Assembly (NCBI GenBank): GCA_017893485.1
Contig: CM030362.1
Location: 182,922,175-182,986,174, forward strand
Length of the DNA stretch: 64,000 nucleotides
Origin: Hemerocallis citrina
Lineage: Eukaryota > Streptophyta > Magnoliopsida > Asparagales > Asphodelaceae
Reading direction: 5' to 3'
Shown here: positions 1 through 9,859 of the stretch, piece after piece
Layout: each line of letters starts with the position of its first letter
Numbering within the stretch: the first letter of the stretch is position 1
The notes under the pieces: generated by a model
The model's database searches: none
Told to the model about the DNA's origin: nothing
The model's input: only the letters and a program-made list of their open reading frames with translations
Translations under genes and position numbers: made by a program

Positions 1-762
1 AGGCTGCCGCTAGTGAGTCTACATTTCTATGGATTAGCTCGTCCTAAGGTCAGCTCGTAGTCCAGCTCTGAACCTAGAGAGAGTTTGTTCTTCACTCTCT
101 TTATCTAAAGCATTGCACCGAATAAGGAAGTCATCAAATTTATCAACATATTCTTGTGTGGATTTACTTCCTTGATCCAGTTGGTTCCACGAATTTAGCA
201 ATCGGGTGTAGAACGATAACGGTACATATCTCTCAGTGAGCTTCTCTTTTATGACTTCCCAAGTGGCTATGGGTGCCAGGCCTCGGCCTCAGCGGGCATA
301 TTCAAGATTGGTCTACTAGTGTTGTTGAGCTTTCCCAGTTAATTTCATTGTGGCAAATTTAACTTTCAGGGCTTCGCACATGTCAAACCACACAAAGTAG
401 TGGTCCACCGCACGGATCCAATCAAGATAAGCTTGGGGTTCCATGTGGCCTTCAAACTGGGGAACGTCAGCCTTAATGTTCTTATATTGTTCGTCAAGGT
501 CACGTTCTTGACGTTGATCGTCACGAACATTCCCTTGAAGGATCTGACGATTGGCATGAAGCTCAGGGACAATGGTTTGATTTAACTCCACTCTGTCAAG
601 CCTCTGATTGATATTGGCAAGAGTTGCTTGGATGGCAGCTAGGGTAGCGGAGATATCAGAATTGTCCATTTCAGGTCGGGAAAGTCTAGGGTTCCTAATT
701 GGGTGATTTGGAAGGGATAAGAAAGGCTCTTCAGGATCTGTGATGGTGCTGCGAAGACGCAT
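1..762 (-). pseudogene. Degraded gag of TR-GAG copy 1
   Basis: Reading leftwards from 762, the protein begins MRLRSTITDPEEPFL and follows the gag of the intact copy 2 nearly residue for residue through the coiled N-terminal part and the DHYFVWFDM block. Around position 315 the Trp codon after QQH is replaced by two TAG codons. Another stop follows in the next block, where copy 2 reads RRGRGL. Homology continues to the window edge at the level of copy 2 residue ~250. It cannot encode full Gag. The zinc knuckle and anything downstream lie outside the window. Confidence 0.85.
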
Positions 763-914
763 TCACCAAACGTGGAAACTAGGGGTCGTGTGTAACCTAA
801 ATTTTTTTTTCTTTTTTAATGAATCTGAAATGACCTAAAATAAAAGACTACACAATCCTAAATGAATGCAAAATTGATGCATACGATGCAAGAACTAAGG
901 TTTTAAGAACCTTC

Positions 915-926
915 GCTCTGATACCA
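915..926 (-). other. Primer binding site (initiator Met-tRNA type)
   Basis: The minus strand reads TGGTATCAGAGC three bases inside the LTR boundary. This is the usual plant LTR-retrotransposon site for initiator methionine tRNA. It fixes the element's orientation and the inner edge of the LTR at 930. Confidence 0.9.
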
Positions 927-929
927 AAA

Positions 930-2184
930 TGATGTAAAACTAATCCTAAATAGAAATTTCCAAGATTCTTAATGGATTAATTTTACCAACACGTAGTGCG
1001 GATTTAAGTTAGAAATTTTAAACAGTTAATTGGTTTGATGAATTTTCAAGAATTGAATCACGTTTAACAATCCCAATTAATAATTCAATTATAACAATCA
1101 ATAATTAAAATCCCTAAGTGTTCTTAGCAAGTAAAAGATTCAATATTGATTCGTACTCTAATCAAGCATGTGGAACACTCATTCTCAATTATTTTTGTAG
1201 ACGACAGGCAAATCAGATAATATAATAGATAATAGAGCAGTAGAACACAAATATTTAAAAGTAGAAAGAGTATACTGAGTGCGAAGAAATCAGCGTAGAT
1301 CTCGGATGGCAGCAGCGAAGAGCACAATAGAAGCAGCAATGGCAGCAAGAGAGGGGCTCGGCAGCAAGAGGAGCAAGGGCCCAGGGGGCGGCGGATGGCG
1401 ACGAGGCTGGGCGTCGCTGGCGGCGAGGAGCAACGGAAAAGGGGAAAGCAGGGCTTTGAGTTTTGGGGGTTGCTGGCAATCTGTAATAGGGCAAAGGCGA
1501 GGTCGGGGGAGGTGCTGGAGGTTGACGACGACAAGGGGTTCGTCGGGGGTGAGGATTAGGTCGGAGAAGAACGCGAAGGTGATGGGTTCACTGGTTTGGG
1601 GAGAGAAATCGACAGAGAGAGAGAATGGGAGTTGACGTTGCAGGTGAAGGTTAGGGTTTGGTCGAGGTGGGGAGGAGGAAGAATACGATGGGGTAGAGGA
1701 GAAGGTAGGGGCGGCTGAGTAGGGTTAGAATTGGATTTTGTGATTTGGGAAATTAGGGTTAGGGATTTTGGGGATTAAGGTTTGGGTTAATTTTATTTGG
1801 GAATTTTAAATTGGGGGTAGATTTTTAGAGTAATCACTAACCCTAAAAATGTATTAGGATTTATCACAAATCCTAATGAGTGGATCTCAATTGTATCACA
1901 CAAAGGGGAGGAGAAGAGCAAAACTCTAACACAATAATTTTTAATAAGGAATAGCATATCTTTCTCATTAATCTCAAGGTCTATATATAGACTCAAAATA
2001 AATCAAGATACAAATCTCAAAATATTCTCAAAATCTAAAAAATACAAAAAAGATTACATGTGGCTATAATTGCCAGAAACAAATATGGTACTGAAATTAA
2101 ATCCTAAACTAAATAAGCAACTGTCCTAGACGATGTCTACGCTGATAGAAACGCCCGAATCGTCTTGCACTGATGTCCTCATCA
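930..2184 (-). repeat. 5' LTR of TR-GAG copy 1
   Basis: The LTR is bounded by tgatgtaaaac at the inner side and tgtcctcatca at the outer side, so it has TG...CA ends in element sense. It is about 1255 bp against about 861 bp in copy 2. The additional part is a GC-rich stretch that resembles the corresponding region of TR-GAG copy 3. The long LTR is therefore probably the ancestral form. Open frames inside it (for example around 1124-1635) are not conserved and are not called as genes. Confidence 0.85.
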
Positions 2185-2288
2185 ATATCGGCTGCGAATT
2201 GAGATCAACCGGACAAGACTTGGCTCAACTCCGCATAAGAAGTAGTTCGCCATTCGGACTCCCACAACCGTTGACTATCAAGACTAAT
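2185..2288 (+). mobile_element. Tat-1 remnant between two TR-GAG insertions
   Basis: About 100 bp that include a unit like the Tat-2 115-bp repeat, recognisable by gtagttcgccattcgga and cccacaaccgttga. It is the left continuation of Tat-1. The last five bases, ctaat, are the TSD of TR-GAG copy 2 and recur at 6114-6118. The position agrees with Tat-2, where these repeats lie between integrase and the antisense genes. Confidence 0.8.
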
Positions 2289-3151
2289 TGATGTAAAACT
2301 AACCATAAATAGAGAATTTCCAAGAATCTTAAAGGATTAATTTTACCAACATGTAATGCAAATTAAAGTTGGAATTTTAAACAATTAATCGGTTTGATGA
2401 ATTTTCATGAATTGAATTAAGTTTCACAAACCCAATTAATAATTCAGTTCTAACAATCAATAATTAAATCCCTAAGTGTTCTTAGCAAGTAAAAGATTCA
2501 ATATTGATTTGTACTCTAATTAAGCAGGTGGAACGCTTAATCTCAATATTTGTGGTCGACAATTAAATTGAATAATATAATAGAGATGATGAAGTAGTAT
2601 AACACAAATATTTGAGAATTGGAAAGAGTATACCGAGGGTTCGAAAAACTCAGCGTATATCTCGGGTTGAACACGAAAAGCACAACGATCAGCAACAATA
2701 ACGGAAGCAACAACCAAGAGCAATGGCAGCAACCAAGAGAGGTGGCGGCGAAAGTCGATGGGGAAGAAGAAACGAAGGAGAGAGAAAGGGTTAGGGTTTG
2801 GTTTGATTTTATTTAAGGGGTTTTTAATTTAGGGGTAGATTTTAGAGTTAATCACTAACCCTAAAATTGTATTATGATTTATCACAAACCCTAATAATTT
2901 GGATCTCACTTATATCACACAGAGAGAAAGGATGAGCAAAAACTCAACACAATTTTTTTAATCAAGAATGGCATATTTTCTCATTAATCTCAAGGCCTAT
3001 AAATAGGCTCAAAATACATATTGATATAAATCTCAAAATATTCTCAAATCTAAAAAATACAAAAAAGATTACATATGACTATAATTGCCTGAAACAAAAA
3101 TAGTACTGAAATAAAAAAAACCTAAACTAAACAGGAAAGATGTCCTCATCA
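2289..3151 (-). repeat. 3' LTR of TR-GAG copy 2
   Basis: 863 bp, from tgatgtaaaac to tgtcctcatca. It lacks the GC-rich segment found in the LTRs of copies 1 and 3. The same lack in the 5' LTR shows that the deletion predates this insertion. Confidence 0.9.
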
Positions 3152-3170
3152 TTCTCTCCGGGTGGGAGAG
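3152..3170 (-). other. Polypurine tract of TR-GAG copy 2
   Basis: Read on the minus strand, a tract ending ggagagaa directly abuts the TG of the 3' LTR. The same tract precedes the LTR of copy 3 near 15254-15261. It is short for a plus-strand primer, but position and conservation support the call. Confidence 0.6.
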
Positions 3171-3288
3171 AGCTCGACCCAGTCGAGTCAAAACCAGTGA
3201 TCCTGTCATGGTGCTCTAAAAGATCTGGATCCAGTTGCGGGAGCCCCTCACGATCACTGCAAGTGTCATCCGACTTCGGCTTGTTTTT

Positions 3289-5070
3289 CTACCTCACCAA
3301 ATACTTGTGCATACCACCATCTCTTGTGGAGATTATCTGATCATCTAAAATATTATTCAATTCTTCTGTCGGTAGGTGAATAGTATCAGGTAAAAGGATA
3401 AACATGGGAATCTCACTATTAGGCTGCAAGATAGGCTTATCTATAAGAAAATTTCTAGGGTTGAATTTTGAGCCTTCATAAAGTACTAGATCCTCAATAT
3501 TGAAAGTCTTACTTATGCCAAAACCTTCAAGAAGGTCAACGACATAAGTACTATCATTGATTGCATGTAGAATCTTAAATGGGCCTGCAGCACGTATGTT
3601 CAAGTTCTTAACGGGTCCAACAGGAAACCGTTCCGGATGAATCCGAACCATCACCTCGTCACCAATATCAAAAGTTATAAATTTCCTTCTAGTATCTGCT
3701 ATTAACTTGTAGTTAAAATTATTCTCATTAAGTTCCTTAAAAATTTCTCTATGCAAGTCATGAATGTTATATGCAAATGTGGGTGCAGACTCTGTGACTT
3801 TGTGATGTTCTAACACAGGGGTAAAATCGATGATGGGTTGCCAAGTGACTTGGGAAGGAATGGGTGACTCAGGTATACTCAATGGAGGTGACTGGACAGA
3901 CTGAATACAATTGAGAGACTGGTCATCCTCTTTTTCATCAAAGTCATCACTTATATTAGGTTCATAGGTAAACTCATTGTCGGGCTCATCTGCGATGACT
4001 GTGGTACCTTCTACTATATTGATCCTACTTAGGCTGGGACAGTTGCCAGCAACATGGCCATATCCCTTACATTTATAGCACTTAGTGAGAGGATCAATCT
4101 TAGAATAGTCTCTTTCAGTGTTCTTACCCATGTTGTCATTTCTATGTGAATAGGAATTTGAAGTATGTTTATGTGGGTAAGCCTTGTTAGGGTACTGAGG
4201 AGAGGAGTGCTCAGGTCTAGAAGGGTCATGAGGATTCATTCTAGAGGAATGATCCATCGAATCGCTGGACTTGTAATGGGTACTAGCTTTAAGGGAATCC
4301 ATATCGAGGATTAGGGCGTAGGCTGCAGCTATTGAGTCCACATTTCTATAGATTAGCTCGTTCCTAAGATCGGCTCGTAATCCAGCCCTGAACCTAGAGA
4401 GAGTTTGTTCTTCACTCTCTTTACCTAAAGCATTGCACCGAATAAGGAAGTCATCAAATTTATCAACATATTCTTGTGTGGATTTACTTCCTTGATAAAG
4501 TTGGTTCCACAAATCTAGCAATCGGGTGTGGAACGATAACGGTACATATCTCTCAGTGAGCTTCTCTTTCATGGCTTCCCAAGTGGTTATGGGTGCCAGG
4601 CCTCGGCCTCTACGGGCGTGTTCAAGATTGGTCCAGTGTTGTTGAGCTTTCCCAGTCAATTTTATTGTGGTAAATTTAACTTTCAGGGCTTCGCTCATGT
4701 CAAACCACACAAAATAGTGGTCCATCGCACGGATCCAATCAAGATAAGCTTGGGGTTCCATGTGGCCTTCAAATTGGGAAACGTTAGTCTTAACGTTCTT
4801 CTTATATTGTTCGTCAGGGTCACGTTCTTGACATTGATCGTCACGAACATTCTGACGATTGGCATGAAGCTCAGGGACGATGGTTTGATTTAACTCCACT
4901 TTCTCAAGCCTCTGATTGATATTGGTAAGAGTTGCTTGGATGGCAGCTAGGGTAGCGAAGATATCAGGGTTGTCCATTTCAAGTCGGGGAAGTTTAGGGT
5001 TCCTAATTGGGTGATTTGGAAGGTATAAGAAAGGCTCTTCAGGATCTGTGATGGTGCTGCGAAGATGCAT
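3289..5070 (-). CDS. Gag fused to integrase C-terminal tail (TR-GAG protein)
   Basis: A 593-residue uninterrupted frame starting MHLRSTITDPEEPFL. Residues ~1-260 are a Ty3/gypsy capsid-type Gag with a coiled stretch (ATLAAIQATLTNINQRLEKV) and the block DHYFVWFDM. Residues 331-344 are a CCHC zinc knuckle (CYKCKGYGHVAGNC), a nucleic-acid binding motif. After an acidic linker, about residues 425-560 are the tail normally at the end of chromovirus integrase (GDEVMVRIHPERFP, then AGPFKIL and GISKTFNIEDLVLY). The frame ends in the first half of a chromodomain (MHKYLVR), and chromodomain-like sequence continues past the stop towards 3170. Protease, RT, RNase H and the integrase catalytic core are absent. 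Inference: it can package RNA and may bind chromatin, but relies on a helper for enzymes. Confidence 0.88.
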   Translation of the reverse strand: MHLRSTITDPEEPFLYLPNHPIRNPKLPRLEMDNPDIFATLAAIQATLTNINQRLEKVELNQTIVPELHANRQNVRDDQCQERDPDEQYKKNVKTNVSQFEGHMEPQAYLDWIRAMDHYFVWFDMSEALKVKFTTIKLTGKAQQHWTNLEHARRGRGLAPITTWEAMKEKLTERYVPLSFHTRLLDLWNQLYQGSKSTQEYVDKFDDFLIRCNALGKESEEQTLSRFRAGLRADLRNELIYRNVDSIAAAYALILDMDSLKASTHYKSSDSMDHSSRMNPHDPSRPEHSSPQYPNKAYPHKHTSNSYSHRNDNMGKNTERDYSKIDPLTKCYKCKGYGHVAGNCPSLSRINIVEGTTVIADEPDNEFTYEPNISDDFDEKEDDQSLNCIQSVQSPPLSIPESPIPSQVTWQPIIDFTPVLEHHKVTESAPTFAYNIHDLHREIFKELNENNFNYKLIADTRRKFITFDIGDEVMVRIHPERFPVGPVKNLNIRAAGPFKILHAINDSTYVVDLLEGFGISKTFNIEDLVLYEGSKFNPRNFLIDKPILQPNSEIPMFILLPDTIHLPTEELNNILDDQIISTRDGGMHKYLVR

Positions 5071-5237
5071 TCACCAAAAGTGGAAACTAGGGGTCGTGTC
5101 TTTATTTTTTTTATTTTTTTATTTTTTGAATCTGAAATGACCTAAAATAAAAGAAAGAAAAAATAAAAGACTACACAATCCTAAATGAATGCAAAATTGA
5201 TGCCTACGATGCAAGAACTAGGGTTTTAAGAACCTTC

Positions 5238-5249
5238 GCTCTGATACCA
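5238..5249 (-). other. Primer binding site of TR-GAG copy 2
   Basis: TGGTATCAGAGC on the minus strand, three bases from the LTR edge at 5253. It is complementary to the 3' end of plant initiator methionine tRNA. Confidence 0.92.
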
Positions 5250-5252
5250 AAA

Positions 5253-6113
5253 TGATGTAAAACTAACCCTAAATAGAGAATTTCCAAGAATCTTAAAGGA
5301 TTAATTTTACTAACATGTAATGCAGATCAAAGTTGGAATTTTAAACAATTAATTTGTTTGATGAATTTTCATGAATTGAATTAAGTTTCACAAACCCAAT
5401 TAATAATTCAGTTCTAACAATCAATAATTAAATCCCTAAGTGTTCTTAGCAAGTAAAAGATTCAATATTGATTTGTACTCTAATCAAGCAGGTGGAACGC
5501 TCAATCTCAATATTTGTGGTCGACAATTAAATTGAATAATATAATAGAGATGATGAAGTAGTATAACACAAATATTTGAGAATTGGAAAGAGTATACCGA
5601 AGGTTCGAAAAACTCAGCGTAGATCTCGGGTTGAACACGAAAAGCACAACGATCAGCAACAATAGCGGAAGCAACAACCAAGAGCAATGGCAGCAACCAA
5701 GAGAGGTGGCGGTGAAAGTCGATGGGGAAGAAGAAACGAAGGAGAAAGAAAGGGTTAGGGTTTGGTTTGATTTTATTTGAGGGGTTTTTAATTTGGGGGT
5801 AGATTTTAGAGTTAATCACTAACCCTAAAATTGTATTAGGATTTATCACAAACCCTAATAATTTAGATCTCACTTGTATCACAGAAAGAGAGGAAGAGCA
5901 AAAACTCAACACAATTTTTCTTAATCAAGAATGGCATATTTTCTCATTAATCTCAAGGCCTATAAATAGGCTCAAAATACATCTTGATACAAATCTCAAA
6001 ATATTCCCAAAATCTAAAAAATACAAAAAAGATTACATATGAGTATAATTGCCAGAAACAAAAATGGTACTGAAATAAAATTCCTAAACTAAACAGGAAA
6101 AATGTCCTCATCA
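5253..6113 (-). repeat. 5' LTR of TR-GAG copy 2
   Basis: 861 bp with TG...CA ends, followed on the right by the TSD ctaat. A TATA-like cctataaatagg lies at about 5959-5970, at the place where copy 3 has cctatatatagg, so transcription probably starts just inside from it. Confidence 0.9.
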
Positions 6114-6155
6114 CTAATGCTACCAAAGCACAAATAGACACTTGCGAAAAGTTTC

Positions 6156-6161
6156 TTTATT
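6156..6161 (-). terminator. AATAAA poly(A) signal of the Tat-1 antisense unit
   Basis: AATAAA on the minus strand about 130 bp past the end of antisense ORF2. The same signal sits past ORF2 in Tat-2 (33344-33349) and Tat-3 (59551-59556). It lies 40 bp from the TR-GAG copy 2 insertion. Confidence 0.6.
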
Positions 6162-6287
6162 TCACACAAGTCCAATCGAAGATACAAATCTTATACTAAG
6201 ACACGAATCCTACGCTAAGATACAAGTCTTACACAGGACCAAAAGCTCGTGCAATACAAGTCATGAGACTACGAAATCCCCCTGCCA

Positions 6288-7005
6288 TCACCTAGGAGGA
6301 GGGATGCTCCTCTGGAGCGACACTCGAGGCCGATGAGCAACACGTTGCATTCTTTCTGTCTCTGCGGAAGATGGTAAGCCAGCGGGTTGAGTTGCGCCCT
6401 CGACCCCCAGTCTAACCGTAGCACCGCTTGACAAACCAGCAACCCCACTTTGCGTGTCTCCAGAACTTCGCACTAAAGATGGTCGGAGCGCAAGCTCGTG
6501 GAAAGTTCTCCCTGGGGCATACTCCTCCCGAGGATAAGAGACGTTCCTAACATTGCTCCCCTCAGTCAACCGCCAAAGGCGCAAGTTCTCCGCCCCTAAC
6601 TCAATCACCCGCTCTTTAAGTGCTTCATCGGTCACTTTGATCTTGAGACGAGGTAATCCACTCAAACCACCTCCACGGGGAGCCTCGGAGATACTTCGCC
6701 AAAGTTGTGCCGCCTCCGCAATTTTCTCAAGCACCACATTCTTCAGCTCTAGTCTTGAATAAACGACCCCGAAGAGCTACTTGTCTTAAGCCCAAGTGAT
6801 AAGCTCCCGAGGGGCATCCTTCCTCCCCTTCGAGGGGCGCCTCACGAGCTTGCTCTTCTAATCGCTCTAGTTCGGAATCTCGTTTAGCCAACAGCGCCCT
6901 AACGTGATTCAACTCCGATTCAAACTTGAAGAGTCTCTCATGGGCCCGAGCAAGAGCCAACTTAACAACACTTAGCTGAGAACGAAGTGGTGGAGACTCG
7001 ACTGG
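6288..7005 (-). pseudogene. Antisense ORF2 of Tat-1 (coiled-coil protein), frameshifted
   Basis: The 3' coding segment of the antisense unit. It begins after a splice-acceptor-like tttttcag at 7006-7013 and reads a heptad-rich stretch (HERLFKFESELNHVRALLAK), then shifts frame near 6730. The C-terminal part keeps the signature shared with the other two copies: NVRNVSYPREE, the TFHELA block, DTQSGVAGLSSGA and HRPRVSLQRSIPPPR. No catalytic motif is visible. I do not recognise a family. Coiled-coil content and the conserved low-complexity C-terminus are all that can be said. Its homologues at 33418-34257 and 58773-59532 have the same placement. Confidence 0.7.
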
Positions 7006-7176
7006 CTGAAAAAGTTGAGAAAATTGCTAAGTTTAAAGAACCAAAGTGGAGAAACTAAGCTTTGACGAGCATAGTGCAAGACTCGAAAGTGAGACAATCA
7101 ACGAATTCAAAATATCTCCAACACTTAGTCAAAATAGAAAAGTTCATTCATACAAAAGTTTGATTACTATAAAAAA

Positions 7177-7192
7177 GCGGTGGCCAGTCCGC
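7177..7192 (-). other. 16-nt conserved box between antisense ORF1 and ORF2
   Basis: The minus strand reads GCGGACTGGCCACCGC, identical in all three Tat copies (34399-34414 and 58655-58670), with a TGTAATGCC-like upstream neighbour and an AATGAA-like downstream neighbour in two copies. It follows the ORF1 stop and precedes the ORF2 acceptor. It may be part of an ORF1 3' UTR with a poly(A) site, or of an intron. The surrounding bases are much less conserved. Confidence 0.6.
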
Positions 7193-7235
7193 TACAAGGC
7201 AATACAAGAAAAGAAGACGACAAAGTGAGACAACC

Positions 7236-9476
7236 GAAGTCAGGGGGGCACCTTGAGTGGTAGCTCGGTGATGGGCTCCTCGGTGGTCGCCTCCCTAACC
7301 TCCACTACCGCTGTTTGGGGGTCGGCCACAGCATCGTCGCCCCCTTGCTCCTCTTCCTCCTCTTCCTCCTCTTTGATCGGCTTCGAGGTCCTCGCCACCA
7401 ACCGGGCCCCACAATCCGTACCCCGACCTGTCGAAGTCGGGAATGCGAGCCTCGACGTGCTCGAGCACAGTGGCGTAGGACTTCTCCATATTCGCCATCA
7501 TGTGCTTCTTTGCCTCGGCCTCTATCTCCGTCCTCGCCACTGCCACTGCCGCGTCCTTCTCCCTCGTCATGTCTTCCAAGGCCTTCTTCGCCTTTTCCCT
7601 CTCCTCGTCCGCCCGAGCCGCTTCTGAGGCTGCCTTCTCGTTCGCCTGCGCCAGGGCCGTCTCAAAGTATGCGACCTGAGCTGCCATGGATTCCGAGCGA
7701 CACTGCTCCGCCTCGTAAAGCTTCGCGACTCTCGCCCTCTCGGCTCAATCCCTGTCGCATAACAGCTTCAGCTCCTTCTCCTGCTCGGAATATTGCTCGA
7801 GGAGGTAGCTGAAGTGGCACGTGATCTAAACAAAAGAGGAAAAGGAACAATGAAAAACCGAGCAAATGACTTATAATTTTTTTGGATTATCGACGAATCG
7901 ACTAAGAGACTCACCGACATTGTCGCCCGAGCTATCTCAAGAGCGTCGTTGCCCGTCGTCCCTGCCTTCAGGGCTGCTCGATCTTCGGGGTCGGAAGATG
8001 GCACAAGGCCTGCATGCTCATGGCCGAGTCCCCCAAGAAGCCATCGTGGTTCATCACCCGCCAGTTGGGAACGAAGAGCTTCTTGTGTCCCTCGGTCAGA
8101 ATCGCCTCGGCCTTCTCGATGAGGGGCGGTGCCTCAAGTGCCAACGACGCAGAGATGGAGAAGTATTCGGCTTAAGGCTCAAACGGGGTCGGTTGAGGAA
8201 GAGCAGTAGCCGAGGCAGACCGCTAAGGAGACGCCAGGTCTACAGTCTCGACCACGGCAGAGGGCATTTTGGTAGGTCGGCCAGACGAAGGTCCCACGGT
8301 CGTCCTCTTCCTCTTCTTGGCGTCGGAGCCCTTGGTACCGCTCATGTTCCGTCAGCCATGACTGCCCTAAAGTCCATGTTCGGAGCCTCTGCCAAAGAGA
8401 AAAAGCGAAGTTAAAACAAAAAAAAACAAGGTATAAAAAGTAAATAAAATAGCAAAATGTCCGGAGCGTACTCGGGTCGATCGGACTGAGACCCAACCCG
8501 TGGAGCACCTCCTCGGTCATATCCTTCCAGCTCAGGGTCGGAAGGTCAATTAGCTTCGACGGAACTTCTGCTTGGGCCGGAGTCAACACCGGCTCGACCT
8601 TCGCCCACTTCGGCACATCCTCCTTCCACCTGGTCGGGAAGTCCCACGCCATAGGGCTTCGGATCAAAAAATACTTCCCCTTCTACGACTTAATAGAGTC
8701 CAGATTCTCTATCAACTTGACACCTTTTCGTGGCGACAAGTAGTATCGGTGCTCCATCTTGTTCATCCGGTTGATCTGATACATACTTTGGAGAACGACG
8801 AGCTAAGGCTCCACCTTCGTCGCCTTACACTGAAGCAAAAGGCCGAGCACGTGGCACCACATGTTCGGCATGAACTGGATCGGACTCAGTCCATACCAGC
8901 GCAGCACTTCGGTCACGAAGGGGTGAAGGGGAAGGCGCAGACCTGCATTCAGTGCGTCGTAGGCAAAAACACACGTATTAGGCGTGAACGCCGTGCACGC
9001 TCGCACTCCAGGTCCGGGGAGGATTAGAGTATACTCCGGGGTATCATGAAGCTCCTCCGGATCCGAAGCAGGTCCCACTCTGTCAGAATCGAGGCGATGT
9101 CGTCAACCTCGGTAACCTCCTTCGGCTCGTTCTCCGCATACGTCTCCGATCTCCCATAGATGGCCTTCATTAACAGGTCACCAGTCTACTGCCTGATTCC
9201 CCCATGGCCTGATATCTCCGTCGGCAGCCGACCCATTTCTCCTCCCCCCCTGACGGGCTCTACCACTGTCTCAACTATTACCGACCGCGCCACCTCTTTC
9301 CCCTTTCCCTTGGCGAGCGGAGCGACTGGTTCGACCACAGCCGACCCTGCTACCTCCTTCCCCTTCTCTTGGGCTAGCGCTTCTACCCCCTTCTCTTGGA
9401 TGGGCGGAGCCACTAGCCACTGCTCACTCTCACCTCCCGAGGAAGATGCCTCACTACCTGAAGACACTCTGGACAT
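7236..9476 (-). pseudogene. Antisense ORF1 of Tat-1 (putative gypsy-type transposon domain), two introns
   Basis: A spliced but decayed gene antisense to the retrotransposon, starting MSRVSSGSEASSSGG. Exon 1 carries a Lys/Glu-rich low-complexity head, then RLPLHPFVTEVLRWYGLSP, QFMPNMWCHV and YYLSPRKGVKLIENLDSIK. From memory these match Pfam Transposase_28 ('putative gypsy type transposon'). Introns are inferred at 8389-8471 (gtacgctcc...ggcag) and 7826-7914 (gtgagtctc...tttag), at the same protein positions as in Tat-2 and Tat-3. Exon 3 encodes a coiled coil ending KKHMMANMEKSY and an acidic tail. In-frame stops near 8800 and 8680 and a frameshift near 7370 disable it. Function is unknown. 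Confidence 0.72.
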
Positions 9477-9484
9477 CTTGAAAA

Positions 9485-9486
<2 letters not shown>

Positions 9487-9544
<58 letters not shown>
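9487..9544. repeat. (TA)n microsatellite in the ORF1 leader
   Basis: About 29 TA dinucleotides lie ten bases upstream of the Tat-1 ORF1 start codon. Tat-2 and Tat-3 have no such tract at this place. The tract is a private expansion in the leader and creates spurious Ile-Tyr frames. Confidence 0.95.
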
Positions 9545-9547
<3 letters not shown>

Positions 9548-9727
9548 TTAAAATATATATATTTACCTTGATGGGACGTTCTCGGTCGGAATAGTTCGCT
9601 GGAAATCGCCTCGCCTCGCCGCGATAGTTAGCACAACCACCCAAGAGCGAAAATCACCGCTAGCGGAACAACTCGAGAGCAAAAGTTTCTCTGAGAGTAA
9701 AAAGTGAAAGAATGGGAGAAGTGTTAA

Positions 9728-9800
9728 GGGGGGTGAGAACTTATAGTAAAAAGAGCGCGACTCTTGGGCTTCTAACGTATTGGGCCCTACTCAAGCCCGT
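9728..9800 (-). promoter_or_regulatory. Antisense promoter module of Tat-1
   Basis: Read on the minus strand, an ACTATAAGTTCTCACCCCCC block sits about 250 bp before the ORF1 start. Tat-2 and Tat-3 have near-identical blocks. Within 70 bp upstream are three TGGGCY/RGCCCA motifs (9765-9770, 9781-9786, 9794-9798), the core of the plant site II element bound by TCP factors. An AACGT core lies between them. This is consistent with a real plant promoter firing antisense to the element. Confidence 0.6.
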
Positions 9801-9859
9801 TAAGAATGTTAAACGACGGAATTCTTAAGGGGGGAGCAACCTACGGCCGTGCTGTCTCG

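Larger units (their letters stand above)
1..2184 (-). mobile_element. TR-GAG retrotransposon copy 1, 5' part (cut by window start)
   Basis: This is a non-autonomous Ty3/gypsy-like element on the minus strand, cut by the left window edge. In its own direction it shows a 5' LTR, a primer binding site and a degraded gag. Its right end (tgtcctcatca) is followed directly by a remnant of the Tat-1 tandem repeat at 2185, so it inserted into Tat-1. Its partner TSD lies outside the window. The internal sequence matches TR-GAG copy 2 closely. The LTR is about 400 bp longer than that of copy 2 because it keeps a GC-rich segment near 1290-1700. Confidence 0.85.
2289..6113 (-). mobile_element. TR-GAG retrotransposon copy 2, complete
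   Basis: A complete 3825-bp element with two LTRs, TG...CA ends and a perfect 5-bp TSD (CTAAT at 2284-2288 and 6114-6118). In element order it has the 5' LTR, a Met-tRNA primer site, a leader, one 593-codon frame fusing gag to an integrase tail, a purine tract and the 3' LTR. It has no protease, reverse transcriptase, RNase H or integrase core. By eye the LTRs differ at roughly 3-4% of positions, so it is fairly but not very recent. It would need enzymes in trans. It fits the published TR-GAG class (terminal-repeat elements keeping only gag). Confidence 0.93.

Noticed and set aside
1124..1635. Frames of 79-136 codons in the TR-GAG copy 1 LTR
   Set aside because: They lie in the GC-rich LTR segment on both strands, are not conserved in copy 3, and have no protein-like composition.
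3289..5070. Gag-integrase-tail fusion as an assembly artefact
   Set aside because: The same junction occurs independently in TR-GAG copy 3, and copy 2 has matching LTRs and an exact TSD.
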